Below, in pieces: positions 25,995-34,471 of a stretch of DNA of 64,000 bases (the stretch's first letter is position 1; every line of letters starts with the position of its first letter). The translations under genes were made by a program, and so were the position numbers. The notes under the pieces are model-generated. The model had not been told where the DNA came from. It saw nothing but the letters and a program-made list of their open reading frames with translations, and made no database searches. The stretch lies in assembly GCF_003148825.1 (NCBI RefSeq), contig NZ_QGGZ01000004.1, positions 310,001 to 374,000 on the forward strand. The letters are read 5' to 3'. This stretch comes from Streptomyces sp. CG 926. Its GTDB lineage: Bacteria > Actinomycetota > Actinomycetes > Streptomycetales > Streptomycetaceae.

Positions 25995-26621
25995 TCACCC
26001 CGACGTGTCGGGGCGTGTCCGCTCGGACGCGTCCGGCCGCCACATCGCGGTCACCTCCAGCGGACCTGTCGTCAGGCGCCGCAGGGTGGTGAAGCCGAAG
26101 CGGTGATAGAGCCGTACGTTCGCCTCGTCGGCGGTGGTGAGGAAGACGCCACCGGGCGCGGGAGTCGTGGCGAGCAGGCGGTCGAGGAGCCGCCCTCCGA
26201 CGCCCCGTCCCGCCGCCGCGGGCTCCACGCCGATGAACTCCAGGGTCCAGGCAGGGGGCGGGGTTTCGGCCTCGGCGGCGTGCAGGTAGCGCATCGTTCG
26301 CAGCAGGGCGCGCGGGCCGCAACCGGCCAGGGTGCGGGCCGCCCAGGCCGCCCGGGCCGCACCCGAGGGGGTGGCGGCCGGCGGGGTGAGGACGGCGGCG
26401 GCGACGGGCCGGCCGTGCCGGTCGGCGAGCAGGACGCGGCGGGCTCCCGGGAGCGTGGCGTGCGTCCGCAGTGTGGTGGTGAACCACGCCTGCCGCACCC
26501 GGTCCGATCCGCCCGAGATCCACGTCATGGCGGGTTCCCGGGCGAAGGCGGCGGCGAGCACGGTCGCGCACGGGCCGGGCGGCGGGGCCGCGTCGTAGCG
26601 GCCCTCGGCGGGCTCAGACAT
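25995..26621 (-). CDS. GNAT-family N-acetyltransferase
   Basis: A 208-residue GNAT protein. Motif A is EFIGVEPAAAGRGVGGRLLDRL (given in part: VEPAAAGRGVGGRLL), followed by FLTTADEANVRLYHRFGF, the acetyl-CoA-binding end of the fold. The N-terminal third starts PGPCATVLAAAFAREPAMTW, typical of Streptomyces acetyltransferases acting on small amines or proteins. ATG 26621 (or GTG 26624) overlaps the stop of the upstream membrane-protein gene, so it is the third gene of a coupled TetR/membrane/GNAT operon. The substrate is unknown. Confidence 0.85.
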   Translation of the reverse strand: MSEPAEGRYDAAPPPGPCATVLAAAFAREPAMTWISGGSDRVRQAWFTTTLRTHATLPGARRVLLADRHGRPVAAAVLTPPAATPSGAARAAWAARTLAGCGPRALLRTMRYLHAAEAETPPPAWTLEFIGVEPAAAGRGVGGRLLDRLLATTPAPGGVFLTTADEANVRLYHRFGFTTLRRLTTGPLEVTAMWRPDASERTRPDTSG

Positions 26622-27231
26622 CACGCCGCCGTTCGAGCGGCGCCTCCGGTACGAGGTGGCACACGAGGAGCTTCAGGAAGAAGAGCGGAGCGAACCAGGC
26701 GAGGGCGGTGGGCACGGGCAGCCAGAACAGGTTGACCACGACGGCGGCGGAGTAACCGGTCATGGCGGCCGGGCGCTTGAGATGCACGGCGGTGAACTCC
26801 ACTACCACGGCGGCAGTGAGCAGCAGTGCGGCGTTCCCCAGGATCCAGGTGCGGTCCCCGCCGAGCACCAGCAGGCCCATGGCGGCGAGGTGCAGCACGT
26901 GCGCGCCGACGAAGAACAGGCGGGCTCGCCGGGCCCCGGGGTCCTGACGGTGGTACCAACGCTTGGCGGAGTTCGTCGCGTTGGTGAGGATCCCCCCGAG
27001 CAGATCGAGGCCGATCAGCACCACCACGGCCAACTGGAGCCCGTTCCACTCGCGGTGGATCCCCGAGGACCACACGCCGGCGGCGAGCAGCGCCGCGCAT
27101 CCGCCCGCGCCGAGCAGCTCCGTCGCCGACTCGGAGCGGGACTTGCCCGGCCCCATGAACCGCTCCAGGCGGCCCAGGGGTCCCGGCGAGGTGGGCGGTA
27201 TCTCCCAGCGGATCTCCAGATCAGTGCGCAC
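26614..27231 (-). CDS. Integral membrane protein of unknown function
   Basis: A 205-residue protein with about six hydrophobic helices, for example LLGAGGCAALLAAGVW, LQLAVVVLIGLDLLGGIL and SAAVVVNLFWLPVPTALAWF, after a soluble 45-residue N-terminus. A conserved-looking NATNSAKRWYHR follows the second helix. I do not recognise the family. It overlaps the TetR gene upstream by 11 bases and the GNAT gene downstream by 8, so all three are co-translated; the TetR protein may regulate it. Confidence 0.7.
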   Translation of the reverse strand: MRTDLEIRWEIPPTSPGPLGRLERFMGPGKSRSESATELLGAGGCAALLAAGVWSSGIHREWNGLQLAVVVLIGLDLLGGILTNATNSAKRWYHRQDPGARRARLFFVGAHVLHLAAMGLLVLGGDRTWILGNAALLLTAAVVVEFTAVHLKRPAAMTGYSAAVVVNLFWLPVPTALAWFAPLFFLKLLVCHLVPEAPLERRRDV

Positions 27232-27850
27232 GTCCGCCCCCTCCGTCCGTTCCGCCGCTCCACAGCCCGCGCAGCAGGCTCCAGACCTGCTCGCTCCCGG
27301 GCACCGCCTGCGTCGCCGACCCCTCCGGGGGCGCCGTGCGCAGCGCGGTCAGCGCCCATGCGTCGGCCGCCCGCATCACGGCCGCGGTCGCGGCCGCCAG
27401 CAGGGCCGGGGCCACGTCCGTCCGGATGAGACCGAGCCGCTGCCCGTCCTCCACCACGGCTCCGAACCAGCCGAGCCAGACACCGCCCTGGGCCCGCCCG
27501 ACGGCGGCGTCGGCGAGGGCCAGATCGTCCGGGTGGGTGCTCAGGTGCGCGACCAGGGCGTGTGATCCGGCTTCCAGCCGCGCCCAGAAGTCGACCTCGT
27601 CGCGGGCCGGGGTCCATGACCCGAGCACCCCGAGGAGGCGGTCGAGGACATCGTCGAGAACCGCGCCGAGGAGGTCCTCGCGGCCGTCGAAGTACTGGTA
27701 GGCGGCGGTCTTGGAGAAGCCCGCCGCTTCGATGATCTTGTTGTACGAGGCGGACGCGGGGCCGTGCTCGGCGAAGTGCGCGCGGGCGACGGTGAGGATC
27801 GCCTCCTGACGCTCGGCCGGCAGTCGACGGAATCGAGGGAGTGGAGTCAT
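27221..27850 (-). CDS. TetR-family regulator
   Basis: A 209-residue protein. The TetR DNA-binding domain is at residues about 10-60 (RLPAERQEAILTVARAHFAEHG, in part, then YNKIIEAAGFSKTAAYQYF). ATG 27850 is chosen since family members begin at this point and since operator-like repeats occupy the region directly upstream, which excludes the longer frame. It heads a three-gene operon and faces a divergent beta-lactamase gene, which could also be a target (inference). Confidence 0.87.
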   Translation of the reverse strand: MTPLPRFRRLPAERQEAILTVARAHFAEHGPASASYNKIIEAAGFSKTAAYQYFDGREDLLGAVLDDVLDRLLGVLGSWTPARDEVDFWARLEAGSHALVAHLSTHPDDLALADAAVGRAQGGVWLGWFGAVVEDGQRLGLIRTDVAPALLAAATAAVMRAADAWALTALRTAPPEGSATQAVPGSEQVWSLLRGLWSGGTDGGGGRAH

Positions 27851-27871
27851 GCACTCACGGTACAGACCAGT

Positions 27872-27905
27872 GGGGTGCACCGCTAGTACACCCCATCGGT
27901 ACACC
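27872..27905. promoter_or_regulatory. Operator-like cluster of GTACACC/GTGCACC elements
   Basis: GTGCACC (27875-27881), GTACACC (27886-27892) and GTACACC (27899-27905) repeat, and GGGGTG (27872-27877) pairs with CACCCC (27889-27894). The site lies 21 bases upstream of the TetR start and 77 before the divergent beta-lactamase start. Confidence 0.45.
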
Positions 27906-27981
27906 ATTCGCTCGGGAACCGAATTGATCACGTATGACGTCTTCGAGGGCACATGACCGGCCAGGAAGAGGAGGACCTGAC

Positions 27982-28881
27982 GTGAGGACCCCGGACGCAT
28001 CAACGTCCCGACGCGCATTACTGACCGTGGGAGCGGGGGCGGCACTCGCCGTCGCGCTGCCGGTGGGCACGGCGAGTGCCGCGTCCCCGGTGGCCGGGCT
28101 GCGCGCGCTGGAGCGCGAGTACGGGGCACGGTTGGGGGTGTACGCGCTGGACACCGCCACCGGCCGGACGGTGGTCCACCGGGCCGACGAACTGTTCCCC
28201 ATGTGCTCGGTGTTCAAGACGCTCGCGGCGGCGGCCGTGCTGCGGGACCTCGACCACGACGGCGCGCATCTCGCCAAGCGCATCCACTACACGCCGCAGG
28301 ACGTCACGGACGCGGGCGGCGGGTCGATCACCGAGAAGCCCGAGAACATCGCGAACGGCCTGACGGTGGCGGAACTCTGCTCCGCCGCCATCGCCCAGAG
28401 CGACAACACGGCCGGAAACCTGCTGCTGCGCGAGCTCGACGGCCCCACCGCGATCACCCGCTTCTGCCGCTCGCTGGGCGACCGCACGACCCGGCTCGAC
28501 CGATGGGAGCCCGCGCTGAATTCGGCGGAGCCCTCGCGGGTGACCGACACGACGAGCCCCCGCGCGATCGGGCGGACCTACGCCCGCCTGACGATCGGCG
28601 ACGCGCTGGACTCCGGGGACCGGGAGCGGCTGAACCGGTGGCTGCTGTCCAACACCACCAGCGGCGACCGTCTGCGGGCCGGCCTGCCGAAGGACTGGGC
28701 GGTGGCGGACAAGACGGGCGCCGGTTCGTACGGGACGAACAACAACGTGGGCATCGCCTGGCCGCCGGGACGCCCGCCGATGGTCCTGGCCATCCTGTCG
28801 ACGATGCCGGAGGCGACGGCGCCGCGCGACAACACCCTGATCGCCAGAACCGCGAAGCTGCTGGCGGACACACTGGCCTGA
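27982..28881 (+). CDS. Class A beta-lactamase, Tat-exported
   Basis: A 299-residue protein from GTG 27982, which has GAGGAGG seven bases upstream. The signal peptide carries twin arginines at residues 10-11 (SRRALLTVGAG) and ends near TASA, pointing to Tat export. All class A hallmarks are present: Ser76-x-x-Lys79 (MCSVFK), SDN at 140-142, Glu176 (RWEPALN) as the general base, and KTG at 244-246. It hydrolyses beta-lactams outside the cell. A Cys at position 75 just before the nucleophile is common in carbenicillinase-like class A enzymes. Confidence 0.93.
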   Translation: MRTPDASTSRRALLTVGAGAALAVALPVGTASAASPVAGLRALEREYGARLGVYALDTATGRTVVHRADELFPMCSVFKTLAAAAVLRDLDHDGAHLAKRIHYTPQDVTDAGGGSITEKPENIANGLTVAELCSAAIAQSDNTAGNLLLRELDGPTAITRFCRSLGDRTTRLDRWEPALNSAEPSRVTDTTSPRAIGRTYARLTIGDALDSGDRERLNRWLLSNTTSGDRLRAGLPKDWAVADKTGAGSYGTNNNVGIAWPPGRPPMVLAILSTMPEATAPRDNTLIARTAKLLADTLA

Positions 28882-28895
28882 GCGGTCGCCGCCCT

Positions 28896-28924
28896 CCCGA
28901 GCCCCCGACCCCCGGGGGCTCGGG
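28896..28924. terminator. Bidirectional hairpin after the beta-lactamase gene
   Basis: Eleven-bp stem, CCCGAGCCCCC at 28896-28906 and its complement at 28914-28924, with a 7-base loop, between convergent genes. Confidence 0.7.
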
Positions 28925-28935
28925 GCCCCTCGGGG

Positions 28936-29538
28936 CTACTCGACGATTTCCCCCGCGCCCCGCCGCACCAGCGGGAGGCGCAGTCCGTCCAGGCTGAGGT
29001 CGAGAAGGCGTTCGGCCTGGTCCCGTCGGTCCGGGCCGGCCGAGGTGAGGGCGATGCCGGCGAGAGCGGCGAACATGTCGGTGGAGCTGATGTCGGTCCG
29101 GATCGCGCCCGCGGCGGTGCAGGCGTCCATGAGGGACGTGAGGGCGTCCTGGATCAGCCGGCGGCTCTCGGCGTACGGGTCGCTCCCCGCGGCGAGGACG
29201 GCTCGCATCGCGTCGGCCATGCCCATCTTGGCGGTGGCGTAGTCGATGAAGCGGCGCGTCCAGGCGCGCAGGGCCTCGTACGGCGGCAGGGTCTCCAGCA
29301 GGGTGGGGACGGAGTCGCACAGTCGGGCGACCTCGTTCCGATAGGCCGCCTCGATGAGGGCTTCCTTGGTGGGGAAGTTGCGGTAGAGGGTGCCGGTACC
29401 CACGCCGGCTTCCTTGGCGATGCGCTCGAAGTGCGCCTCCAACCCCTGCTCGGTGAACACGCGCACCGCGGCGGCCAGGATCTTGTCCCGGTTGCGCTGC
29501 GCGTCGGCTCTCAACGGGCGTCCTGCGTCTGCCGCCAT
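28936..29538 (-). CDS. TetR-family regulator
   Basis: A 200-residue protein. The DNA-binding domain is at about residues 10-60 (RNRDKILAAAVRVFTEQG, then RIAKEAGVGTGTLYRNFPTKEALIE). The C-terminus has the AWTRRFIDYATAKMGMADAMRA pattern (shown in part) common in Streptomyces TetR proteins that control a divergent SDR. Two near-identical palindromes fill the gap to the SDR gene on the other strand. Confidence 0.88.
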   Translation of the reverse strand: MAADAGRPLRADAQRNRDKILAAAVRVFTEQGLEAHFERIAKEAGVGTGTLYRNFPTKEALIEAAYRNEVARLCDSVPTLLETLPPYEALRAWTRRFIDYATAKMGMADAMRAVLAAGSDPYAESRRLIQDALTSLMDACTAAGAIRTDISSTDMFAALAGIALTSAGPDRRDQAERLLDLSLDGLRLPLVRRGAGEIVE

Positions 29539-29564
29539 CAGTGGCTCCCTCGCTCCTCACTTGC

Positions 29565-29616
29565 TAAGTGGAGGCTCCTCCACTTACTGTCGGTTGAAGT
29601 GGCGGCGCCTCCACTT
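29565..29616. promoter_or_regulatory. Two large palindromic operators between TetR and SDR
   Basis: Site 1 (29565-29586): arms TAAGTGGAGG and CCTCCACTTA around a CT centre, a perfect 10+10 inverted repeat. Site 2 (29597-29616): AAGTGGCGGC facing GCCTCCACTT, the same repeat with one mismatched pair. Centres are about 31 bases apart, close to three helical turns, so two dimers could bind on one face. Confidence 0.7.
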
Positions 29617-29670
29617 TCACTCTAGGGCATGGCTTCGGCCTGCCCGTTCCTCTTCCGAAGGGATCCCGGT

Positions 29671-30402
29671 ATGTCGGGAATCGAAGGCAAGGTCGTCGCC
29701 GTCACCGGAGCCGGCAGCGGCATCGGCGAGGCGACCGCCCTCCTGCTCGCCGAGCGCGGCGCCAAGGTGGTCCTCGGGGCACGCCGCACCGAACGACTGG
29801 AGGCGCTGGCCGCCCGGATCGAGCGGGCCGGCGGTCACGCCGCCTGGATCCGTACGGACGTGACGCGGCGCGCCGACCTGTCCGGCCTCGTCGGCCTGGC
29901 ACGGGAGCGGTACGGCAGGCTCGACGTCCTCGTCAGCAATGCCGGGGTCGGACTCATCTCCCCGCTCGACGAACTGCGTGTCGAGGACTGGGAGGAGATG
30001 ATCGACGTCAACCTCAAGGGCGTCCTCTACGGGATCGCCGCGGCGCTGCCCGTCTTCCGCGAGCAGGGCTCCGGACACTTCGTCAACACCGTGTCCACCG
30101 CCGGACTGCGCGTCGTGCCGCTCCAGTCGGTGTACGCGGGCACCAAGAACGCCGTGCGCACGATCTCCGAGGGTCTGCGCCAGGAGGCCGGGGACGGTCT
30201 GCGCGTGACCGTGGTGTCGCCGGGGGCCGTCCGTACGGACTTCACGGACCGCATGGACCCGCAGGCCCGGGCCCGGATCGACCGCATGATGGAGACCGCG
30301 CTGTCCCCGGACGCGGTGGCCCGCGCCATCGCCTTCGCCGTCGAGCAGCCGGACGGTGTCGACGTGGGCGACATCGTCGTACGCCCGACCGCGCAGGCCT
30401 GA
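29671..30402 (+). CDS. Short-chain dehydrogenase/reductase
   Basis: A 243-residue classical SDR with TGAGSGIG (12-19), NAGVG at about 90, a catalytic Ser and SVYAGTKNA (Tyr-x-x-x-Lys), and SPGAVRTDF. The end VGDIVVRPTAQ is typical of the oxidoreductases commonly paired with TetR in Streptomyces. ATG 29671 with GAAGGGA eight bases upstream is preferred to the in-frame ATG at 29629, as homologues start at MSGI-like sequences. Expected to be repressed by the divergent TetR protein. Confidence 0.88.
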   Translation: MSGIEGKVVAVTGAGSGIGEATALLLAERGAKVVLGARRTERLEALAARIERAGGHAAWIRTDVTRRADLSGLVGLARERYGRLDVLVSNAGVGLISPLDELRVEDWEEMIDVNLKGVLYGIAAALPVFREQGSGHFVNTVSTAGLRVVPLQSVYAGTKNAVRTISEGLRQEAGDGLRVTVVSPGAVRTDFTDRMDPQARARIDRMMETALSPDAVARAIAFAVEQPDGVDVGDIVVRPTAQA

Positions 30403-30412
30403 GCCCCCGGAA

Positions 30413-30455
30413 GGGACCGGCCCCGGCCACGGCGACGCCGTGCCGGGCCGGTCCC
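30413..30455. terminator. Long hairpin between SDR and acyl-CoA dehydrogenase genes
   Basis: GGGACCGGCCC near 30413-30423 pairs with GGGCCGGTCCC ending at 30455, with an inner CACGGC/GCCGTG stem. Convergent genes on both sides suggest a bidirectional terminator. Confidence 0.7.
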
Positions 30456-30472
30456 ACCTCGGGGCCGTGGTC

Positions 30473-32209
30473 CTACGGGGCCATCTCGTACGTGCCGGAC
30501 AGCGCCTCGACCCGCGCCCAGACACGCGCCGCCCGCTCCTCGTCGACGACCGGACGCCGGACCGCGCCCAGCGCCCACTCCTGCTGGGCCGCCGTCGCGG
30601 AGTCCTTGCCGTACAGCTCGACCGCGTGGCCCGAGAAGTCGCGCACCAGGACGGAGAACAGCTCGTCGAGCACCGACCCGTCCAGGTCCGTCAGACGGGC
30701 CTGCTCCAGGATCAGCTGTCCGTACACGACGAGCGCGAACAGCTGGCCCACGGAGAGGAGGAAGTCGAGGTCGCGGCTCTGCGCCTCGTCCGGGGCGACG
30801 GTGGCCACGAAGGTGCACAGGGCGTCGGCCTGCTCGCGGAACCGGGCCACGTTCGCCACGTCGGCGTACGCGTCGTAGGCGGTCCGCCAGTCGTGGAACT
30901 GCACCGAGCCGAGGCCGCGGGCCGGGCCCTGCTGGAACAGGAAGGCGTCGTCGGCCGCGTCGAGGCGGGTCGGAACGGCCGGGTACTCGGCCGGGTTCAG
31001 CAGGTGGTTGCGCATGAACTTGAGGATCAGCGCGAGGTTGACGTGGACCGTGCCCTCCAGCTTGGGCAGTCCGCGGATCTCGATCGCCGCCTGCGCGAAG
31101 TAGTTGTCCTTCTCGAAGCCCTTGGCGGCGATGACGTCCCACATCAGGTCGATGACCTTCTCGCCCTCCGTGGTCACCTTCATCTTCGTCATCGGGTTGA
31201 ACAGCAGGTAGCGGCGGTCGTCCGGGCCGGCGGAGCGGAAGTAGTCGACGGCGCGGTCGCTGAAGAGCTTCATGCCGACCAGGCGGACGTAGGCGTCGGC
31301 CAGCTCCCGGCGCACGTGCGGGAAGGCGGTGACGGGGCGACCGTAGAGGACCCGGTTGTGCGCGTGGGTGACGGCCTCGTACATCGCGTGCTCGCAGATG
31401 CCGATGGAGGCGGTGCAGAGGTTGAACTTGCCGACGTTGACGGTGTTCAGGGCGGCGTCGAAGGCGGCCTTGCCGGTGTGCAGGACGTCCTCGGCGCGGA
31501 CCGGGTACTCGTCGAGACGGAACTCGCTGACGTACTTGGAGGAGTCGACGACGTTCTTCACCAGGTTGTACGCCGGGTGGCGACTGTCGGCGGCGAAGAA
31601 GACGTAGCCCTCGGGGCCCTCGATGTCGGTGCGACGACCGAAGACGGAGACGAGGCCGGCGGCGTTGCCGTTGCCGATGTAGTACTTGGAGCCGCTCGCG
31701 CGGAATCCGCCGGGGCCGGCGCCCTCGTCGTCCGGCCGCAGCAGCATGTCGGTGGAGTAGATGTCGGCGCCGTGGGTCTTCTCCGACAGGCCGAAGGCGA
31801 ACACCTCGCCCTCGGCGAGCAGCTGCGCGGCGCGGGCTCGTGCGTCGGCGTTGTCGCTCTGCCAGACCGGGCCGAGGCCGAGGATGGTGACCTGCCAGGC
31901 GTACCAGTAGTCGAGGCCGTAGAAGCCGAAGATCTCGTTCAGGGCGGCGATCCGCGCGGTGTCCCAGCGCTTGTCCGACTCCCCCTCCCCGGCGGCGGTG
32001 TCCGGGGTCAGGAAGGTCGCGAAGAGGCCCTCCTTCGCGGAGAAGGCGAGGAAGTCGGCGAGCCAGGCACGGGAGCGGTAGTCCTCGATCAGCCGGCGCT
32101 TGCCGCGGCTCTCGAACCAGTCGACGGTGGCGCGCAGCAGCCTGCGGGTCTCGGCGTCGAAGTGCGCCGGGTCGTACGTGTTCGGGTTGAAGAGCAGGGC
32201 GTCTGCCAT
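30473..32209 (-). CDS. Acyl-CoA dehydrogenase/oxidase-like flavoprotein
   Basis: A 578-residue protein with the three-part acyl-CoA dehydrogenase fold: an N-terminal helical domain, a middle beta domain containing AFGLSEKTHGADIYST (FAD and substrate contacts), and a C-terminal helical domain with HVRRELADAYVRLVGMKLF and VIDLMWDVIAAKGFEKDNY. It is longer than the usual 380-residue dehydrogenases and has a C-terminal extension as in acyl-CoA oxidases and FadE-type enzymes. An upstream PadR regulator with a strong palindrome probably controls it. The substrate is unknown. Confidence 0.85.
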   Translation of the reverse strand: MADALLFNPNTYDPAHFDAETRRLLRATVDWFESRGKRRLIEDYRSRAWLADFLAFSAKEGLFATFLTPDTAAGEGESDKRWDTARIAALNEIFGFYGLDYWYAWQVTILGLGPVWQSDNADARARAAQLLAEGEVFAFGLSEKTHGADIYSTDMLLRPDDEGAGPGGFRASGSKYYIGNGNAAGLVSVFGRRTDIEGPEGYVFFAADSRHPAYNLVKNVVDSSKYVSEFRLDEYPVRAEDVLHTGKAAFDAALNTVNVGKFNLCTASIGICEHAMYEAVTHAHNRVLYGRPVTAFPHVRRELADAYVRLVGMKLFSDRAVDYFRSAGPDDRRYLLFNPMTKMKVTTEGEKVIDLMWDVIAAKGFEKDNYFAQAAIEIRGLPKLEGTVHVNLALILKFMRNHLLNPAEYPAVPTRLDAADDAFLFQQGPARGLGSVQFHDWRTAYDAYADVANVARFREQADALCTFVATVAPDEAQSRDLDFLLSVGQLFALVVYGQLILEQARLTDLDGSVLDELFSVLVRDFSGHAVELYGKDSATAAQQEWALGAVRRPVVDEERAARVWARVEALSGTYEMAP

Positions 32210-32342
32210 GGAGGTTCACCTTCCGAGGGGTTGGAGGAGGGGCGGGGAGGGGCGGGCACATGCGTGGGGGTGCGGCGGGGTACGACGAGGTGCGGTGGGC
32301 CGGCCGTGGCGCGAGGGGCTCCGGGCGAGGCCCGGGCGACGT

Positions 32343-32915
32343 TCAGGCGGTGGCGGTCGGTGGGGTGGCGCCGAGCCGGTGGAGGGTGGCGAGTACGTCG
32401 TCGAGCCAGGCGATCGTCATCCGCTCGAACGCGATGCCACCGCGCAGGACGACGTGCTGGAGCTCCTGGCCGGGGTCGAGCGGTGCGGGGGCGTCGGGCC
32501 CGGTGAAGTCGCGCCGTTCACCGGCGAGATAGCGGGCCAGTCGGTCGCTGTGCGCCCGGTGGTGCCGCTCGACCTCGTGGATCAACGCGGCCGGATCGTC
32601 GAAGGCCGCGCCGCGAATCTTGACGGCGAGGTCGTGGCGCAGGCTCTCGGGTTCGATCGGCTCGTGCAGCCACTCGGCGAGGGCGGCGCGGCCGGGGCCG
32701 GCGACGGAGTACTCCTTCTTGTCCGGTCGACCCTGCTGCGGGACCTCTCGGGAGGCGAGCAGCCCGTTGCCCTCCATGCGCCCCAGGACGCGGTAGATCT
32801 GCTGGTGGGTGGCGGTCCAGAAGTAGCCGATGGACCGGTCGAACCGGCGGGCCAGCTCATAGCCGGAGCCCGGCTTCTCCAGCAGGGAGACGAGGATCGC
32901 GTGGTCGAGCGCCAT
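32343..32915 (-). CDS. PadR-family regulator
   Basis: A 190-residue protein. The winged-helix domain (MALDHAILVSLLEKPGSGYELARRF, in part GSGYELARRFDRSIGYFW) and HQQIYRVLGRMEGNGLL are diagnostic of PadR, and the C-terminal PadR dimer helices follow (LIHEVERHHRAHSDRLARY). It lies 133 bases upstream of the acyl-CoA dehydrogenase gene on the same strand, with a 22-bp palindrome just upstream of its own start, so both genes are likely regulated together. Confidence 0.9.
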   Translation of the reverse strand: MALDHAILVSLLEKPGSGYELARRFDRSIGYFWTATHQQIYRVLGRMEGNGLLASREVPQQGRPDKKEYSVAGPGRAALAEWLHEPIEPESLRHDLAVKIRGAAFDDPAALIHEVERHHRAHSDRLARYLAGERRDFTGPDAPAPLDPGQELQHVVLRGGIAFERMTIAWLDDVLATLHRLGATPPTATA

Positions 32916-32926
32916 GCCCCGATCTT

Positions 32927-32948
32927 TCTATGCAACTCGTTGCATAGA
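32927..32948. promoter_or_regulatory. PadR operator: 22-bp perfect palindrome
   Basis: Arms TCTATGCAAC (32927-32936) and GTTGCATAGA (32939-32948) flank a TC centre. It contains the ATGCAAC/GTTGCAT core typical of PadR sites and lies 11 bases upstream of the PadR start codon. Confidence 0.75.
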
Positions 32949-33060
32949 CAAGCGGCGGGGGTCAGGTGAGACGCGGCTCACCCGGACCGGAGCCCGCCGC
33001 CCCGTCCACCGCTCCCGCCTCCACCCGCCGCCCCGTCCCCCTACCCGGCTGTCATCGCCT

Positions 33061-34158
33061 TCACTCGACGCCGAGCCGCGCGCTCGCCCAGACGAGCGCC
33101 GGCGGGATCTCCCGGAGCCAGGTGTTGAAGCTGTGGCCGCCGCTGTCGAGGATGATCGAGGACACGTGCGCGGGCGCCTTCACCTTGCGGACGAACTCCA
33201 GCGTCTCCGCGTAGTTCGGCTCTCCCCGCAGCGAAGAGGTCACCAGGAACGAGGAGTTGCCCTGCGGTCGGTGGTCCAGGTGCCACAGCAGGTCGGATCG
33301 TTTCTCCTCGTCCTTGTTCCCCTTGAACAGATCACCCGAGTCCTTGTCGATCTCGGGCCTGTACTCCGCCGAGAGGCCCACGCCGACCGTGTACGCCTCC
33401 GGGTGCTGCACCGCCATCTTCAAGGCGCAGTAGCCCCCGGTGGAGTCGCCGATGATGCCCCAACTCCGCGGCGAGGTGCCCACGCGATAGGCGCCGGAGA
33501 TCGCCTTGACGACATCGGCGCCGAAGAAGGCCTCGCTCTGCGGGCCCCCGGGGACGTCGACGCACTGGGTGTTGGGCGCGGCGATCGTGGGCCGCGTCAT
33601 CACCAGGATCATCGGCTGCATGCGCTTCTGCTTCGCCAGGCCCCAGGCCAGCCGCGGGTAGTGCAGCTTCTTGATGAGGTTCTCGGCCATCCCCGGATAG
33701 CCCGTGAGGACGACGGCCGCCGGGAACCTGCGCTGCTCGTCGCGCTTGTCGAAGTACTCCGGCGGCAGGTACACGTACGCCTCGGCGGCGGCCCGGGACC
33801 GCTCGCCGTGGATCGTCACCTTCTCGATCACTCCGCCCACCTGCGGGTTCCGACCACCGGGCACCTCCGGGGCCTGCCGGCCCAGCACCTCCACGGCGGC
33901 GCCGCCCGGGGCGGCCGGGGCGTGCTTCTTCGTCCCGGCGAGGTCGGCCCAGGAGTCGTAGAGGAGGAAGGTCCGGTTGGCCGCGGCACCGACCGAGGCG
34001 AGCACCAGCAACTGCACGAGCGCGAGCAGCCCGACCCGCCCCAGTACCCACCGGACGCCGGGCCGCCCCAGCCGGGGCCACAGCCCTACCGTCAGGGCGA
34101 ACAGCAGCGCCGTGCACACCACGACGCCCGCCATGAGCGTGCCACTCGTCAGACCCAT
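33061..34158 (-). CDS. Membrane-anchored esterase (antigen 85-like alpha/beta hydrolase)
   Basis: A 365-residue protein with two N-terminal membrane helices (about 5-27 and 38-60) and an extracellular alpha/beta-hydrolase domain of the esterase D/antigen 85 family. The nucleophile elbow is GDSTGGY (Ser near residue 245); DSGGHSFNTW near the C-terminus supplies the catalytic His. YVYLPPEYFDK and FPAAVVLTGYPG mark the start of the fold. It probably acts on acyl esters at the cell surface. No operon partner. Upstream is a 313-base gene-free gap shared with a divergent gene. Confidence 0.83.
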   Translation of the reverse strand: MGLTSGTLMAGVVVCTALLFALTVGLWPRLGRPGVRWVLGRVGLLALVQLLVLASVGAAANRTFLLYDSWADLAGTKKHAPAAPGGAAVEVLGRQAPEVPGGRNPQVGGVIEKVTIHGERSRAAAEAYVYLPPEYFDKRDEQRRFPAAVVLTGYPGMAENLIKKLHYPRLAWGLAKQKRMQPMILVMTRPTIAAPNTQCVDVPGGPQSEAFFGADVVKAISGAYRVGTSPRSWGIIGDSTGGYCALKMAVQHPEAYTVGVGLSAEYRPEIDKDSGDLFKGNKDEEKRSDLLWHLDHRPQGNSSFLVTSSLRGEPNYAETLEFVRKVKAPAHVSSIILDSGGHSFNTWLREIPPALVWASARLGVE

Positions 34159-34471
34159 GAATCAGCGAACCTTCTCCGTCGTCCCGGTCCGGACACCCGG
34201 TCCGGGCGCTACCGGCGGGTAGCGCATCAGACAAGAGGGGCGCATCGGGCCCCTCGTTCCCTCACCGAGTGACACGGCCCCTGGTGCGATGCCACATGAG
34301 GCCGGACGGCGGTACGGATGCCCGAACAGAATCCCTTTCCCACGCTGTTGGCGTTTGACAGTTCTCAGGTATGTTTCACGCGGCAAATTTCCTTCCGTAC
34401 GCCGATTCCCCTTGCAGATGCGCCGAACGATCTGGCCTCGGCGGACGGCAGTCGCTGATCAGGAGTTCCGC
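34159..34471. other. Gene-free divergent gap with two hairpins
   Basis: No gene was found here. It holds a perfect 8-bp hairpin (GCGCTACC at 34206-34213 with its complement at 34218-34225), a 7-bp one (GAGGGGC at 34235-34241 with 34249-34255), and a TTGACA at 34355-34360 with no good -10 at the right spacing. Confidence 0.5.
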
